Counted from the stretch's first letter, positions 16,832-26,609 are shown. The stretch is DNA of 64,000 nucleotides from Cronobacter sakazakii (GCF_000982825.1 NZ_CP011047.1:558001-622000), one strand, 5' to 3'. Program-made: numbers and translations. Notes: a model not told the origin generated them from the letters alone.

Positions 16832-17647
16832 CTAACTCCCTGTTGGCGAAATCAGATCGTGGTGATAATCCCCGGCGGGATAGCGGAAAGGCACCGGCCC
16901 GTCGGCGATACCATCAAGGAACTGGCGCACACGCGGATCGGTATTCTCTTGCAGCGCCTGCGCGCTGCCCTGCGCGACAATCCGTTTGTCGGCGACGATA
17001 TACGCGTAATCCGCGATGCTTAAGACTTCCGGCACATCATGCGACACCACCACGCAGGTGACGCCGAGCGCGCTGTTTAGCTCGGAAATCAGCTTTACCA
17101 GCACGCCCATGGTGATAGGATCCTGACCGACGAACGGCTCGTCGAACATAATAAGATCCGGCTCCAGCGCAATCGCGCGCGCCAGCGCCGCCCGGCGTGC
17201 CATACCGCCAGAGAGTTCGGAAGGCATCAGTTTCGCGGCCCCTCTTAACCCCACGGCTTCAAGCTTCATCATGACGGTGCTGCGCAACAGCGGTTCCGGC
17301 AGACGAGTATGTTCGCGCAGCGGATAGGCGACGTTTTCAAACACATTCAGATCGGTAAACAGCGCACCGGACTGAAACAGCATGCTCATGCGCTTGCGCA
17401 CTTCATAAAGCCGCGAGCGGGACATGGCGGGAATATTTTCGCCGTCGAACAGAATTTCCCCGCGATCAGGCGCAATCTGCCCGCCAATCAGGCGCAGCAG
17501 CGTGGTTTTACCGATCCCTGACGGCCCCATAATGGCCGTTACCTTACCGCGCGGGACGGTAAGCGAGATATTGTCAAAAATAGATCGGTTGCCGCGCGTA
17601 AAGCTCACGCCACGCACGTCAATCAATGTCTCACCGATCTGGCTCAT
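16832..17647 (-). CDS. mlaF: ABC transporter ATPase MlaF
   Basis: ATP-binding subunit that powers MlaFEDB. Walker A GPSGIGKTT (about 41), signature LSGGMARRAA, Walker B LIMFDEPF and the switch histidine in VVSHDVPE are all present. I use the ATG at 17647 (MSQIGETLIDV; 271 residues); a TTG codon directly precedes it in frame. It is the first gene of mlaFEDCB and diverges from yrbG, with the promoter region in the 230-base gap. Confidence 0.97.
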   Translation of the reverse strand: MSQIGETLIDVRGVSFTRGNRSIFDNISLTVPRGKVTAIMGPSGIGKTTLLRLIGGQIAPDRGEILFDGENIPAMSRSRLYEVRKRMSMLFQSGALFTDLNVFENVAYPLREHTRLPEPLLRSTVMMKLEAVGLRGAAKLMPSELSGGMARRAALARAIALEPDLIMFDEPFVGQDPITMGVLVKLISELNSALGVTCVVVSHDVPEVLSIADYAYIVADKRIVAQGSAQALQENTDPRVRQFLDGIADGPVPFRYPAGDYHHDLISPTGS

Positions 17648-17880
17648 CAACGCATCCTTTATGGTTCGCAGAGTTGTTCATAATGGCGCCAGCCGACACC
17701 GCAAAGAGGCTATTTTTACAGAATATCCCCATATGAGGTTAGCGAAAGCTGGCATTTGTTTTACTTTTGGCCCGCATCTGGTCAAAATTAAGAATTTACT
17801 TCGTTCATAAACGATCTGTATGCGCGGCCAGCAACTCAGGCACAGTGGACCGGCGATTATACCTGAAGAAAGGACTTTGC

Positions 17881-18858
17881 ATGCTTTTAGCTACGGCGCT
17901 GTTGATTATTGGTTTGCTATTGGTGGTCTATAGCGCCGATCGTCTGGTTTTCGCCGCCTCGCTACTCTGCCGCAGTCTGGGCGTGCCGCCGCTCCTGATT
18001 GGCATTACCGTCGTCGGTATCGGTACCTCTCTGCCTGAAATCATGGTTTCTGTCGCCGCCGCGCTGCATGGCGAAACCAGCCTCGCCGTCGGTACGGCGA
18101 TAGGGTCGAATATCACCAATATTCTGCTGATAGCCGGTTTAACGGCGCTGCTGCGTCCGCTGGCGGTGCACTCGTCCATGCTGCGTCGTGAGCTCTCCGC
18201 CATGTTGCTGGTGAGCGCCCTGGCGGGTCTGGTGCTGTGGGATGGCATGCTCACCCGTGCTGAAGGTATCTGGCTGTTACTTATCGCCGCCGCCTATTTA
18301 TGGTTTATCATCCGCCTGGCTCGCCGTGCGGAGCGTCAGGGTAACGACAGCCTGACGCGCGAGCAGCTTGCCGAATTGCCGCGCGAAGGTGGACGCTCGG
18401 TCGCGTTTCTCTGGCTTGCCGTGGCGCTTATCATTATGCCGATGGCTACACGTATGGTGGTGGATAACGCGACCGTACTGGCTCAGGGTTTCGCCATCAG
18501 CGAGCTGACCGTCGGCCTGACCGCCATCGCTATCGGCACCAGCCTGCCGGAACTGGCGACCGCCATCGCGGGCGCGCGTAAAGGCGAAGACGATATCGCC
18601 ATCGGCAATATTATCGGATCGAATGTTTACAATCTGGCTATCGTCCCTGGCCTGCCCGCGCTGCTCGCGCCCGGTCATTTCGATCCGCTGGCGTTTACGC
18701 GCGATTACGGCGTCATGCTGCTGGTTAGCGTGATTTTCGTGATGCTGTGCTGGCGTCCTGAGCGGTATCTCGGTAAAAAAACCGGCGCCGGATTATTATG
18801 TGGGTTTATCGTTTGGATGGTGATGCTGTTCTGGGCGTCGCCGCGTCTCGTTGGATGA
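17881..18858 (+). CDS. yrbG: Sodium/calcium exchanger family protein YrbG
   Basis: Inner-membrane protein of the CaCA superfamily with two repeated alpha motifs: GIGTSLPEIMVSVAA near residue 45 and AIGTSLPELATAIAG near 220, each followed by GSNITN / GSNVYN. About ten membrane helices, 325 residues as in E. coli. Transport has not been clearly shown for the E. coli protein. The ATG at 17881 follows GAAAGGAC. It heads the kdsD-kdsC-lptCAB unit. Confidence 0.95.
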   Translation: MLLATALLIIGLLLVVYSADRLVFAASLLCRSLGVPPLLIGITVVGIGTSLPEIMVSVAAALHGETSLAVGTAIGSNITNILLIAGLTALLRPLAVHSSMLRRELSAMLLVSALAGLVLWDGMLTRAEGIWLLLIAAAYLWFIIRLARRAERQGNDSLTREQLAELPREGGRSVAFLWLAVALIIMPMATRMVVDNATVLAQGFAISELTVGLTAIAIGTSLPELATAIAGARKGEDDIAIGNIIGSNVYNLAIVPGLPALLAPGHFDPLAFTRDYGVMLLVSVIFVMLCWRPERYLGKKTGAGLLCGFIVWMVMLFWASPRLVG

Positions 18859-18872
18859 ATCGGAATCGCATT

Positions 18873-19859
18873 ATGTCGCAACTAGATTTACCGCCAGGGT
18901 TTGACTTTGAACAGGCCGGGAAAGAGGTCCTGACTATTGAGCGCGCAGGCCTAGAACAGCTGGATCAATATATTAACGCCGATTTTGCCCGCGCCTGCGA
19001 AAGCATGTTCTACTGCCGCGGCAAAGTGGTCGTGATGGGCATGGGCAAGTCAGGACACATCGGTAAAAAAATGGCGGCCACGCTCGCCAGCACCGGCACA
19101 CCGTCATTCTTTGTGCATCCGGCCGAGGCGAGCCACGGTGATTTAGGCATGGTGAGCGCGCAGGATATCGTGATAGCGATTTCCAATTCCGGTGAGTCCA
19201 ACGAAATTCTGGCGCTGATCCCGGTGCTCAAACGTCTGCAGGTACAGCTTATCTGTATGACAGGCCGTCCGGAGAGCGCCATGGCGAAAGCCGCGGACAT
19301 TCACCTGTGCGTGAAAGTCCCGCACGAAGCCTGCCCGCTCGGTCTCGCGCCGACGTCCAGCACCACCGCGACGCTGGTAATGGGCGACGCGCTCGCCGTC
19401 GCGCTGCTGAAAGCGCGCGGCTTTACCGCTGAAGATTTCGCGCTTTCGCACCCAGGCGGCGCGCTCGGGCGCAAGCTGCTGCTGCGCGTTAACGATATCA
19501 TGCACACGGGCGATGAAATTCCGCACGTCAGCAAAGAGGCCTCTTTGCGCGACGCGCTTTTGGAAATCACCCGCAAGAATCTTGGCATGACCGTCGTGTG
19601 CGATGACCTGATGAAAATCGAAGGCGTCTTTACTGATGGCGACTTGCGCCGCGTCTTTGATATGGGCGGCGATCTGCACCAGATGAAAATTGTTGATGTG
19701 ATGACGCCCGGCGGTATTCGGGTGCGTCCGGGCACGCTCGCGGTCGATGCGCTGAACCTCATGCAGTCGCGTCATATTACTTCCGTCATGGTGGCTGATG
19801 GCGACCAGTTGCGCGGTGTGATACATATGCATGATTTGCTGCGCGCAGGCGTGGTGTAA
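18873..19859 (+). CDS. kdsD: D-arabinose 5-phosphate isomerase
   Basis: Converts ribulose 5-phosphate to arabinose 5-phosphate, the first step towards Kdo for LPS. An N-terminal SIS sugar isomerase domain (VVVMGMGKSGHIGKK near 50, then SGESNEILA) is followed by two CBS domains in the C-terminal third. The ATG at 18873 (MSQLDLPPGFDFE) gives 328 residues, equal to E. coli; the longer frame lies inside yrbG. It starts 14 bases after yrbG. Confidence 0.97.
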   Translation: MSQLDLPPGFDFEQAGKEVLTIERAGLEQLDQYINADFARACESMFYCRGKVVVMGMGKSGHIGKKMAATLASTGTPSFFVHPAEASHGDLGMVSAQDIVIAISNSGESNEILALIPVLKRLQVQLICMTGRPESAMAKAADIHLCVKVPHEACPLGLAPTSSTTATLVMGDALAVALLKARGFTAEDFALSHPGGALGRKLLLRVNDIMHTGDEIPHVSKEASLRDALLEITRKNLGMTVVCDDLMKIEGVFTDGDLRRVFDMGGDLHQMKIVDVMTPGGIRVRPGTLAVDALNLMQSRHITSVMVADGDQLRGVIHMHDLLRAGVV

Positions 19860-19874
19860 CAAAGGAAAGGTTTA

Positions 19875-20441
19875 ATGAGTAACCCTGATGGCGCCCTCTC
19901 TACCTGCTACGGGCCGGTGAGCGCGCAGGTCATTGAGCGGGCGGCGCAAATCCGCCTGCTGATTCTGGATGTCGACGGCGTAATGTCTGACGGCCTGATT
20001 TACATGGGCAACAGCGGCGAAGAGCTGAAAGCCTTCAACGTGCGCGACGGCTACGGCATTCGCTGCGCGCTGACGTCCGGCATTGAGGTCGCGATTATCA
20101 CCGGTCGTAAAGCGAAGCTGCTGGAAGACCGCTGCGAGACGCTCGGCATTACGCATCTTTACCAGGGGCAGTCCGATAAGCTCATCGCTTACCGTCAACT
20201 GCTCGAAAAACTGGCGCTTTCTCCAGAAAATGTCGCCTATGTAGGCGATGATTTAATTGACTGGCCGGTTATGGCACAGGTCGGGCTGAGCGTCTCGGTA
20301 GCGGATGCGCATCCGCTGCTCACGCCGAAAGCCGATTACGTCACGCGTATTGCTGGCGGGCGCGGCGCGGTGCGCGAAGTGTGTGACCTTCTGCTGCTGG
20401 CGCAGGGCAAACTAGATGAGGCCATAGGGCAATCCATATGA
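19875..20441 (+). CDS. kdsC: Kdo 8-phosphate phosphatase
   Basis: HAD-family phosphatase that releases Kdo from Kdo 8-phosphate. The nucleophile D32 and acid D34 lie in LLILDVDGVMSDG. Motif II (ITGRK) and the magnesium aspartates in YVGDDLIDWPVM follow. It is 188 residues, as in E. coli. It overlaps lptC by four bases, consistent with translational coupling. Confidence 0.97.
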   Translation: MSNPDGALSTCYGPVSAQVIERAAQIRLLILDVDGVMSDGLIYMGNSGEELKAFNVRDGYGIRCALTSGIEVAIITGRKAKLLEDRCETLGITHLYQGQSDKLIAYRQLLEKLALSPENVAYVGDDLIDWPVMAQVGLSVSVADAHPLLTPKADYVTRIAGGRGAVREVCDLLLLAQGKLDEAIGQSI

Positions 20442-21013
20442 GTAAGACCAGACGCTGGGTCATTATCCTGCTGGCGCTGGCCGCGCTGGTGCTGATTGGC
20501 ATTAATCTGGCCGATCAGGATGAAAGCGGCCCGACGACGGTAAACAGCAACGAACCAACATACCAGAGCGAACAGTCGAATACGCTGGTCTATAGCCCGG
20601 AAGGCGCGCTCAACTACCGCCTGGTCGCACAGCATGTCGAATATTTTTCTGAAGACGGCGTCTCCTGGTTTACGCAGCCGGTGATGACGACCTTCGATAC
20701 CAATAAAGTGCCGACCTGGTCGGTCAAGGCGGATCGTGCCAAACTGACCAATGACAGGATGCTCTATCTGACCGGTCATGTGGAAGTGAACGCGCTGACG
20801 CCCGATTCACAGTTACGCAAAATTACGACCGACAAGGCGGAGATCAACCTGGTCACCCAGGACGTTACCTCTGATACGCTTGTTACTCTTTACGGCACCA
20901 GCTTTAATTCCAGCGGCCTGAAAATGCGCGGGAACCTTCGCAGCAAAAATGCCGAGCTGATTGAAAAGGTTAGAACCTCCTATGAAATCCAGAATAAACA
21001 AACTCAGCCTTAA
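20438..21013 (+). CDS. lptC: LPS export protein LptC
   Basis: Single-pass inner-membrane protein linking the LptB2FG extractor to the periplasmic LptA bridge. One membrane segment (about 7-24) is followed by a beta-jellyroll domain. Length 191 equals E. coli. It overlaps kdsC by 4 bases and lptA by 32 bases in another frame, as in E. coli. Confidence 0.96.
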   Translation: MSKTRRWVIILLALAALVLIGINLADQDESGPTTVNSNEPTYQSEQSNTLVYSPEGALNYRLVAQHVEYFSEDGVSWFTQPVMTTFDTNKVPTWSVKADRAKLTNDRMLYLTGHVEVNALTPDSQLRKITTDKAEINLVTQDVTSDTLVTLYGTSFNSSGLKMRGNLRSKNAELIEKVRTSYEIQNKQTQP

Positions 21014-21539
21014 TCTCGTACTCACCAGTACGCTGCTGGCGGCAGGCTTCCCGGCGTTCGCGCTGACGGGCGATACCGAACAGCCTATTCACATTGAATC
21101 TGACCAGCAGTCTCTGGACATGCAGGGTAACGTGGTCACGTTTACCGGCAACGTCGTGGTGACGCAGGGTTCGATCAAAATCAACGCCGATAAAGTTGTC
21201 GTGACGCGTCCTGGCGGCGAGAAAGGTAAAGAAGTGATTGACGGCTATGGCAATCCGGCCACGTTCTATCAGATGCAGGACAACGGCAAGCCGGTGAAAG
21301 GCCACGCCGCCAAAATGCACTATGAGCTGCAAAACGACTTTGTGGTGCTGACCGGCAACGCCTATCTTGAGCAGCTCGACAGCAATATCAAAGGCGACAA
21401 AATCACCTATCTCGTGAAAGAGCAGAAAATGCAGGCGTTCAGCGAGAAAGGCAAACGCGTCACCACCGTACTGGTGCCGTCGCAGCTGCAAAATAAAGAC
21501 GGCACCTCTCAGGCGCCAGCCCAGAACAAGAGTAACTAA
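20982..21539 (+). CDS. lptA: Periplasmic LPS bridge protein LptA
   Basis: Forms head-to-tail oligomers that carry LPS across the periplasm. The signal peptide runs from MKSRINKLSLNLVL to a cleavage after AFA (about residue 27). The jellyroll repeat begins at HIESDQQSLDMQGNVVTFTG. The ATG at 20982 gives 185 residues, equal to E. coli; an upstream in-frame start within lptC adds seven residues and is unlikely. Confidence 0.96.
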   Translation: MKSRINKLSLNLVLTSTLLAAGFPAFALTGDTEQPIHIESDQQSLDMQGNVVTFTGNVVVTQGSIKINADKVVVTRPGGEKGKEVIDGYGNPATFYQMQDNGKPVKGHAAKMHYELQNDFVVLTGNAYLEQLDSNIKGDKITYLVKEQKMQAFSEKGKRVTTVLVPSQLQNKDGTSQAPAQNKSN

Positions 21540-21545
21540 ACCCTT

Positions 21546-22271
21546 ATGGCAACACTCATTGCGAAACACCTGGCGAAAGCCTACAAAGGCCGCCGCGTAG
21601 TGGAAGATGTCAGCCTGACGGTGAATTCAGGCGAGATTGTCGGCCTGCTTGGCCCGAACGGCGCGGGTAAAACCACGACATTCTATATGGTGGTGGGCAT
21701 CGTGCCGCGCGACGCGGGCGATATCATCATTGATGATGAAAATATCAGTCTGCTGCCGCTGCACGCCCGCGCGCGTCGCGGTATCGGCTATCTGCCGCAG
21801 GAGGCGTCGATCTTCCGCCGCCTGAGCGTCTATGACAACCTGATGGCGGTCCTGCAAATTCGTGACGATCTCAGCACCGAGCAGCGTGAAGATCGCGCCA
21901 AAGAGCTGATGGAAGAGTTTCACATCGACCATCTTCGCGATAGCCTCGGCCAGTCGCTCTCCGGCGGTGAACGTCGCCGTGTGGAGATCGCCCGCGCGCT
22001 CGCGGCGAACCCGAAGTTTATCCTGCTGGATGAGCCGTTCGCCGGTGTCGACCCGATTTCGGTTATCGACATCAAACGCATTATCGAGCATCTGCGCGAC
22101 AGCGGCCTCGGCGTGCTGATTACCGACCACAACGTGCGTGAAACGCTGGCCGTCTGCGAACGCGCCTACATCGTAAGCCAGGGCCACCTGATCGCCCACG
22201 GCACGCCTGATGAAATCCTGCAGAACGAACAGGTTAAACGCGTATACCTTGGGGAAGAGTTCAGACTCTGA
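21546..22271 (+). CDS. lptB: LPS export ABC ATPase LptB
   Basis: Dimeric ATPase that drives extraction of LPS from the inner membrane by LptFG. Walker A GPNGAGKTT is near 37, followed by the Q loop YLPQEASIF, signature LSGGERRR, Walker B FILLDEPF and switch histidine in ITDHNVRE. It has 241 residues as in E. coli. It is last of the Kdo/Lpt block and 95 bases before rpoN. Confidence 0.98.
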   Translation: MATLIAKHLAKAYKGRRVVEDVSLTVNSGEIVGLLGPNGAGKTTTFYMVVGIVPRDAGDIIIDDENISLLPLHARARRGIGYLPQEASIFRRLSVYDNLMAVLQIRDDLSTEQREDRAKELMEEFHIDHLRDSLGQSLSGGERRRVEIARALAANPKFILLDEPFAGVDPISVIDIKRIIEHLRDSGLGVLITDHNVRETLAVCERAYIVSQGHLIAHGTPDEILQNEQVKRVYLGEEFRL

Positions 22272-22366
22272 TAGGGTAGGGCAACAGGCAGAAACGGCGC
22301 GCGACCCGGCGCGCCCTGCTGCACAGGTCTTTTTGACGTTTACACCTGAGGATTTTTGCTCTGAAT

Positions 22367-23806
22367 ATGAAGCAAGGTTTGCAACTAAGGCTTAGCCAAC
22401 AGCTCGCCATGACGCCGCAGTTGCAGCAGGCCATCCGCTTGTTGCAATTGTCCACGCTGGAGCTTCAGCAGGAGCTGCAACAGGCGCTGGAGAGTAATCC
22501 CCTGCTTGAACAAACCGACATTCACGACGAAATTGCCACTCAGGAAACGCAGGACAGCGAAGGGCTGGACACCGCCGAAGCGCTGGAGCAAAAAGAGATG
22601 CCGGACGAACTGCCGCTTGACGCCAGCTGGGACGAAATCTACACCGCGGGTACGCCTTCAGGCACCGGCACCGACTATATCGACGACGAACTGCCCGTTT
22701 ATCAGGGCGAAACCACCCAGAGCCTGCAGGATTACCTGATGTGGCAGGTGGAGCTGACGCCGTTTTCCGATACCGATCGCGCCATCGCCACGGCGATCGT
22801 CGACGCGGTGGATGATACTGGCTATCTCACCGTGACGGTGCAGGATATTCTCGACGGCATGGGCGACAGCGATGGTGATATCGGCCTCGAAGAGATCGAA
22901 GCTGTACTGAAGCGCGTTCAGCGTTTCGATCCGGTCGGCGTCGCCGCCCGGGATCTGCGCGATTGCCTGTTGATCCAGCTTTCGCAGTTTAGCGCCGAAA
23001 CGCCTTTTCTTGCCCAGGCGCGCCAGATAGTCAGCGATCACCTCGACCTGCTGGCCAACCATGATTTCCGCAGCCTGATGCGCGTTACGCGCCTTAAAGA
23101 AGATGTGCTCAAAGAAGCCGTTAATCTGATCCAGTCGCTCGATCCGCGCCCCGGCCAGTCGATCCAGACCGGCGAGCCGGAATATGTTATTCCCGATGTG
23201 CTGGTGCGCAAGCATAACGGCCGCTGGACGGTCGAGCTTAACGCCGACAGCATTCCCCGGCTTAAAATCAATCAGCAGTACGCCGCCATGTCCGGCAGCG
23301 CGCGCAATGAATCCGACAGCCAGTTCATCCGCAGCAACCTCCAGGAAGCCAAATGGCTTATCAAAAGCCTGGAGAGTCGTAACGACACGCTGCTGCGCGT
23401 CAGCCGCTGTATCGTCGAACAGCAACAGGCGTTCTTTGAGCAGGGCGAAGAGTATATGAAGCCGATGGTGCTGGCGGATATCGCGCAGGCGGTCGAGATG
23501 CATGAATCCACCATCTCCCGCGTCACCACGCAAAAATATCTGCACAGCCCGCGCGGCATCTTTGAATTAAAGTATTTTTTCTCAAGCCACGTGAACACCG
23601 AGGGCGGCGGCGAAGCCTCGTCCACGGCTATCCGCGCGCTGGTGAAAAAGTTGATTGCAGCGGAGAACCCCGCGAAACCCTTAAGCGACAGCAAGTTAAC
23701 GTCTATGCTGTCAGAACAGGGGATCATGGTGGCCCGCCGTACCGTTGCGAAGTATCGAGAATCTTTATCCATACCGCCGTCAAACCAGCGCAAACAGCTG
23801 GTCTGA
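22367..23806 (+). CDS. rpoN: RNA polymerase sigma-54 factor
   Basis: Directs polymerase to -24/-12 promoters that need AAA+ activators, chiefly nitrogen assimilation genes. Region I is glutamine- and leucine-rich (QLRLSQQLAMTPQLQQAIRL). Region II is acidic. The C-terminal RpoN box ARRTVAKYRE is present near residue 456, and the HTH is in HESTISRVTTQKYL. Length is 479 residues against 477 in E. coli. It leads hpf-ptsN-rapZ-npr. Confidence 0.98.
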   Translation: MKQGLQLRLSQQLAMTPQLQQAIRLLQLSTLELQQELQQALESNPLLEQTDIHDEIATQETQDSEGLDTAEALEQKEMPDELPLDASWDEIYTAGTPSGTGTDYIDDELPVYQGETTQSLQDYLMWQVELTPFSDTDRAIATAIVDAVDDTGYLTVTVQDILDGMGDSDGDIGLEEIEAVLKRVQRFDPVGVAARDLRDCLLIQLSQFSAETPFLAQARQIVSDHLDLLANHDFRSLMRVTRLKEDVLKEAVNLIQSLDPRPGQSIQTGEPEYVIPDVLVRKHNGRWTVELNADSIPRLKINQQYAAMSGSARNESDSQFIRSNLQEAKWLIKSLESRNDTLLRVSRCIVEQQQAFFEQGEEYMKPMVLADIAQAVEMHESTISRVTTQKYLHSPRGIFELKYFFSSHVNTEGGGEASSTAIRALVKKLIAAENPAKPLSDSKLTSMLSEQGIMVARRTVAKYRESLSIPPSNQRKQLV

Positions 23807-23828
23807 CCCAACCGATAAGGAAGACACT

Positions 23829-24116
23829 ATGCAGCTCAACATCACAGGACAAAACGTCGAAATCACTGAAGCGTTGCGCGAATTCGTTAACACCAAGTTC
23901 GCCAAGCTGGAGCAGTATTTCGAAAGGATTAATCAGGTCTATATTGTGCTGAAGGTGGAAAAGGTGACGCAGGTCGCCGACGCCACCCTGCATGTGAACG
24001 GCGGGGAGCTGCATGCCAGTTCGGAAGGGCAGGATATGTACGCCGCCATTGACGGTTTGATTGATAAACTGGCGCGGCAGCTCACTAAACACAAAGATAA
24101 ACTGAAACAACATTAA
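23829..24116 (+). CDS. hpf: Ribosome hibernation promoting factor
   Basis: Short-form HPF (95 residues) that helps convert 90S ribosome dimers to 100S in stationary phase. The fold's opening MQLNITGQNVEITEALREFV and the basic patch near AAIDGLIDKLARQLTKHKDK are visible. The ATG at 23829 follows AAGGAAG; the upstream frame lies inside rpoN. It starts 22 bases after rpoN. Confidence 0.97.
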   Translation: MQLNITGQNVEITEALREFVNTKFAKLEQYFERINQVYIVLKVEKVTQVADATLHVNGGELHASSEGQDMYAAIDGLIDKLARQLTKHKDKLKQH

Positions 24117-24198
24117 TTGTCCGGGCGTTTCGCTGGGACATCGGCGGCTCGTGGCCCGTGCGGCGAGCCGTCGCACCAGAAAACGCTTAGGTGAAATT

Positions 24199-24684
24199 AT
24201 GATGAATAATGATTCGGCTCTGCCATTGAGCAATGTATTAAACCAGGAATGCACTCGCAGCGGCGTACACTGCCAGAGCAAAAAGCGCGCCCTGGAAATT
24301 ATCAGCGAGCTGGCGGCAAAGCAGCTCAGCCTGCCGCCGCAGGTCGTTTTTGAAGCGATCCTCACGCGTGAGCGGATGGGCAGTACCGGCATCGGCAATG
24401 GCATCGCCATCCCGCACGGCAAGCTCGAAGAAGATACGCTGCGTGCCGTTGGCGTTTTCGTCCAGCTCGAAACGCCTATCCCTTTCGACGCCATTGATAA
24501 CCAGCCCGTCGATTTACTTTTTGCGCTGCTGGTGCCGGCGGATCAAACCAAAACGCATCTGCATACGCTCTCTCTGGTGGCGAAGCGGCTGGCGGACAAA
24601 ACGATTTGTCGCCGTCTGCGCGCCGCGCAAAGCGATGAAGAGCTCTACCAGATAATCACTGAAACCAGTGAAGAGAATGAATGA
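24199..24684 (+). CDS. ptsN: Nitrogen regulatory PTS enzyme IIA(Ntr)
   Basis: Terminal phosphoacceptor of the PTS-Ntr chain (PtsP-Npr-PtsN), which adjusts potassium transport and nitrogen/carbon balance. The phosphorylated histidine lies in GNGIAIPHGKLEED (about residue 73). I choose the ATG at 24199 (MMNNDSALPLSN; AGGTG five bases upstream), giving 161 residues; the next ATG at 24202 would also serve. E. coli has 163. It lies 82 bases after hpf. Confidence 0.97.
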   Translation: MMNNDSALPLSNVLNQECTRSGVHCQSKKRALEIISELAAKQLSLPPQVVFEAILTRERMGSTGIGNGIAIPHGKLEEDTLRAVGVFVQLETPIPFDAIDNQPVDLLFALLVPADQTKTHLHTLSLVAKRLADKTICRRLRAAQSDEELYQIITETSEENE

Positions 24685-24748
24685 CCGTGCCGACAGGCAC
24701 AATCCAGGAGGCGCCGGTTACCCGGTCTGAAGTGTGGAGAAACAGCAG

Positions 24749-25603
24749 ATGGTTCTGATGATCGTCAGTGGACGTTCAGGGTCAGGGAAATCGGTCGCCC
24801 TGCGTGCACTGGAAGATATGGGGTTCTACTGCGTCGATAACCTGCCTGTCGTGCTGCTGCCTGAACTGGCGCGCACGCTTTCGGAAAGGCAGATATCCGC
24901 CGCGGTGAGCATTGATGTTCGCAATATGCCGGAATCCCCGGAGGTGTTTGAGCAGGCGATGAACAACCTGCCGGACGCGTTCTCTCCGCAACTGCTGTTC
25001 CTCGACGCCGATCGCAACACGCTTATCCGCCGCTACAGCGATACGCGTCGTTTGCATCCGCTCTCCAGCAAAAATCTCTCGCTGGAAAGCGCCATCGATG
25101 AAGAGAACGATCTGCTGGAGCCGCTGCGCTCGCGTGCGGATCTGATCGTCGATACCTCGGAAATGTCGGTGCATGAGCTGGCGGAGATGTTGCGTACGCG
25201 CCTTCTTGGCAAGCGCGAGCGCGAACTCACGATGGTGTTTGAATCGTTCGGCTTTAAACACGGCATTCCTATCGACGCCGATTACGTTTTCGACGTCCGT
25301 TTCCTGCCGAACCCGCACTGGGACCCGAAACTGCGTCCAATGACCGGCCTCGATAAGCCCGTCGCGGCGTTTCTCGACCGCCATACCGAAGTGCATAACT
25401 TCATCTACCAGACCCGCAGCTACCTGGAACTCTGGCTGCCGATGCTGGAAACCAACAACCGCAGCTATCTCACCGTCGCGATTGGCTGCACCGGCGGTAA
25501 ACACCGCTCTGTTTATATCGCCGAACAGCTGGCGGATTACTTCCGCTCGCGCGGCAAGAACGTTCAGTCCCGCCATCGCACGCTGGAAAAACGCAAATCA
25601 TGA
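24749..25603 (+). CDS. rapZ: RNase adapter protein RapZ
   Basis: Binds the sRNAs GlmY/GlmZ and presents GlmZ to RNase E, so setting glucosamine 6-phosphate synthase levels. The Walker A GRSGSGKS is at residues 8-15. The C-terminal RNA-binding domain carries GCTGGKHRSVYIAEQL and a basic tail ending LEKRKS. The ATG at 24749 (MVLMIVSG) gives 284 residues, as in E. coli. It overlaps npr by four bases. Confidence 0.97.
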   Translation: MVLMIVSGRSGSGKSVALRALEDMGFYCVDNLPVVLLPELARTLSERQISAAVSIDVRNMPESPEVFEQAMNNLPDAFSPQLLFLDADRNTLIRRYSDTRRLHPLSSKNLSLESAIDEENDLLEPLRSRADLIVDTSEMSVHELAEMLRTRLLGKRERELTMVFESFGFKHGIPIDADYVFDVRFLPNPHWDPKLRPMTGLDKPVAAFLDRHTEVHNFIYQTRSYLELWLPMLETNNRSYLTVAIGCTGGKHRSVYIAEQLADYFRSRGKNVQSRHRTLEKRKS

Positions 25604-25872
25604 CCGTAAAACAGACCGTTGAAATCACCAACCGGCTCGGGATGCACGCCCGCCCGGCCATGAAGTTGTTTGAACTGGTGCAGAGCTTTGACGCGGAGGT
25701 GTTATTGCGTAATGAAGCGGGCACGGAAGCGGAAGCCAGCAGCGTTATCGCGCTACTGATGCTGGATTCCGCCCAGGGCGGGCATATTGAAATTGAAGCC
25801 ACCGGCCCGCAGGAAAAAGAAGCGCTGGCGGCCGTCATCGCGCTGTTTAACGCAGGCTTTGACGAAGACTGA
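25600..25872 (+). CDS. npr: Phosphocarrier protein NPr
   Basis: HPr-like carrier between PtsP and PtsN. The active histidine is H16 in NRLGMHARPAM. The 90 residues match E. coli. Its ATGA start overlaps the rapZ stop, so the two are translationally coupled. It is the last gene of the rpoN unit and converges with mtgA only 11 bases away. Confidence 0.97.
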   Translation: MTVKQTVEITNRLGMHARPAMKLFELVQSFDAEVLLRNEAGTEAEASSVIALLMLDSAQGGHIEIEATGPQEKEALAAVIALFNAGFDED

Positions 25873-25883
25873 CCGCCCAGCCC

Positions 25884-26609
25884 TCAGCGCAGCTTATGCT
25901 GCGCCATAAACCCTTCCCCACCGAGCTGGCGCATCTGGCGCAAAATCCACTGCTGACGCGCACGCACGTAGCCTGACGGCGCACTCGCCTTATAGCGCAG
26001 CGGGTTAGGCAGCACCGCCGCCAGTAGCGCCGCTTCGGATGCCGACAGGCGGCTGGCGGGCTTATTGAAATAGCGCTGTGACGCCTCTTCCACGCCAAAC
26101 ACGCCGTCGCCGAATTCTGCGATATTCAGATAGACCGTCAGAATGCGGCGCTTGCTCCAGACGGTTTCAATGCCGAGCGTTAAGCCCGCCTCCAGCCCTT
26201 TTCGCAGCCAGCTGCGTCCGTCCCATAAAAACAGGTTTTTGGCCGTTTGCTGCGACAGCGTGGACGCCCCGCGGATGCGGCGGCTGTTTTCATTATGCGC
26301 GACGGCTTTCTGAATCGCCGCCACGTCAAAGCCCCAGTGCTCCGGGAACGTCTGATCTTCCGCCGCGATCACCGCAAGCCCCATCCAGGGCGAAATCTCA
26401 TCCATGCTCACCCAGTCGGAGTGCGCCACGTAGCCAAAATCGCCGCTCAACCACGCGGAGAACTGCCGCTCGACCATAACCGCTGAAAACGGCACCGGCA
26501 TCACGCTGAACAGCAGAATGCCCGCGATCCAGACGCCGAGCACCGCCAGAATGGCGCGCAGCGCCAGCCGACGCAGACGCACAAACAGCGAGCCGCGCGC
26601 TTTACTCAT
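25884..26609 (-). CDS. mtgA: Monofunctional peptidoglycan glycosyltransferase
   Basis: GT51 enzyme that polymerises lipid II without a transpeptidase domain. One N-terminal membrane anchor (about residues 17-36) precedes the catalytic motif EDQTFPEHWGFD, where the glutamate is the catalytic base, and RGASTLSQQTAKNLFLW. The ATG at 26609 (MSKARGSLF; 241 residues) overlaps the elbB stop as ATGA, which decides this start over the GTG two codons upstream. Confidence 0.96.
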   Translation of the reverse strand: MSKARGSLFVRLRRLALRAILAVLGVWIAGILLFSVMPVPFSAVMVERQFSAWLSGDFGYVAHSDWVSMDEISPWMGLAVIAAEDQTFPEHWGFDVAAIQKAVAHNENSRRIRGASTLSQQTAKNLFLWDGRSWLRKGLEAGLTLGIETVWSKRRILTVYLNIAEFGDGVFGVEEASQRYFNKPASRLSASEAALLAAVLPNPLRYKASAPSGYVRARQQWILRQMRQLGGEGFMAQHKLR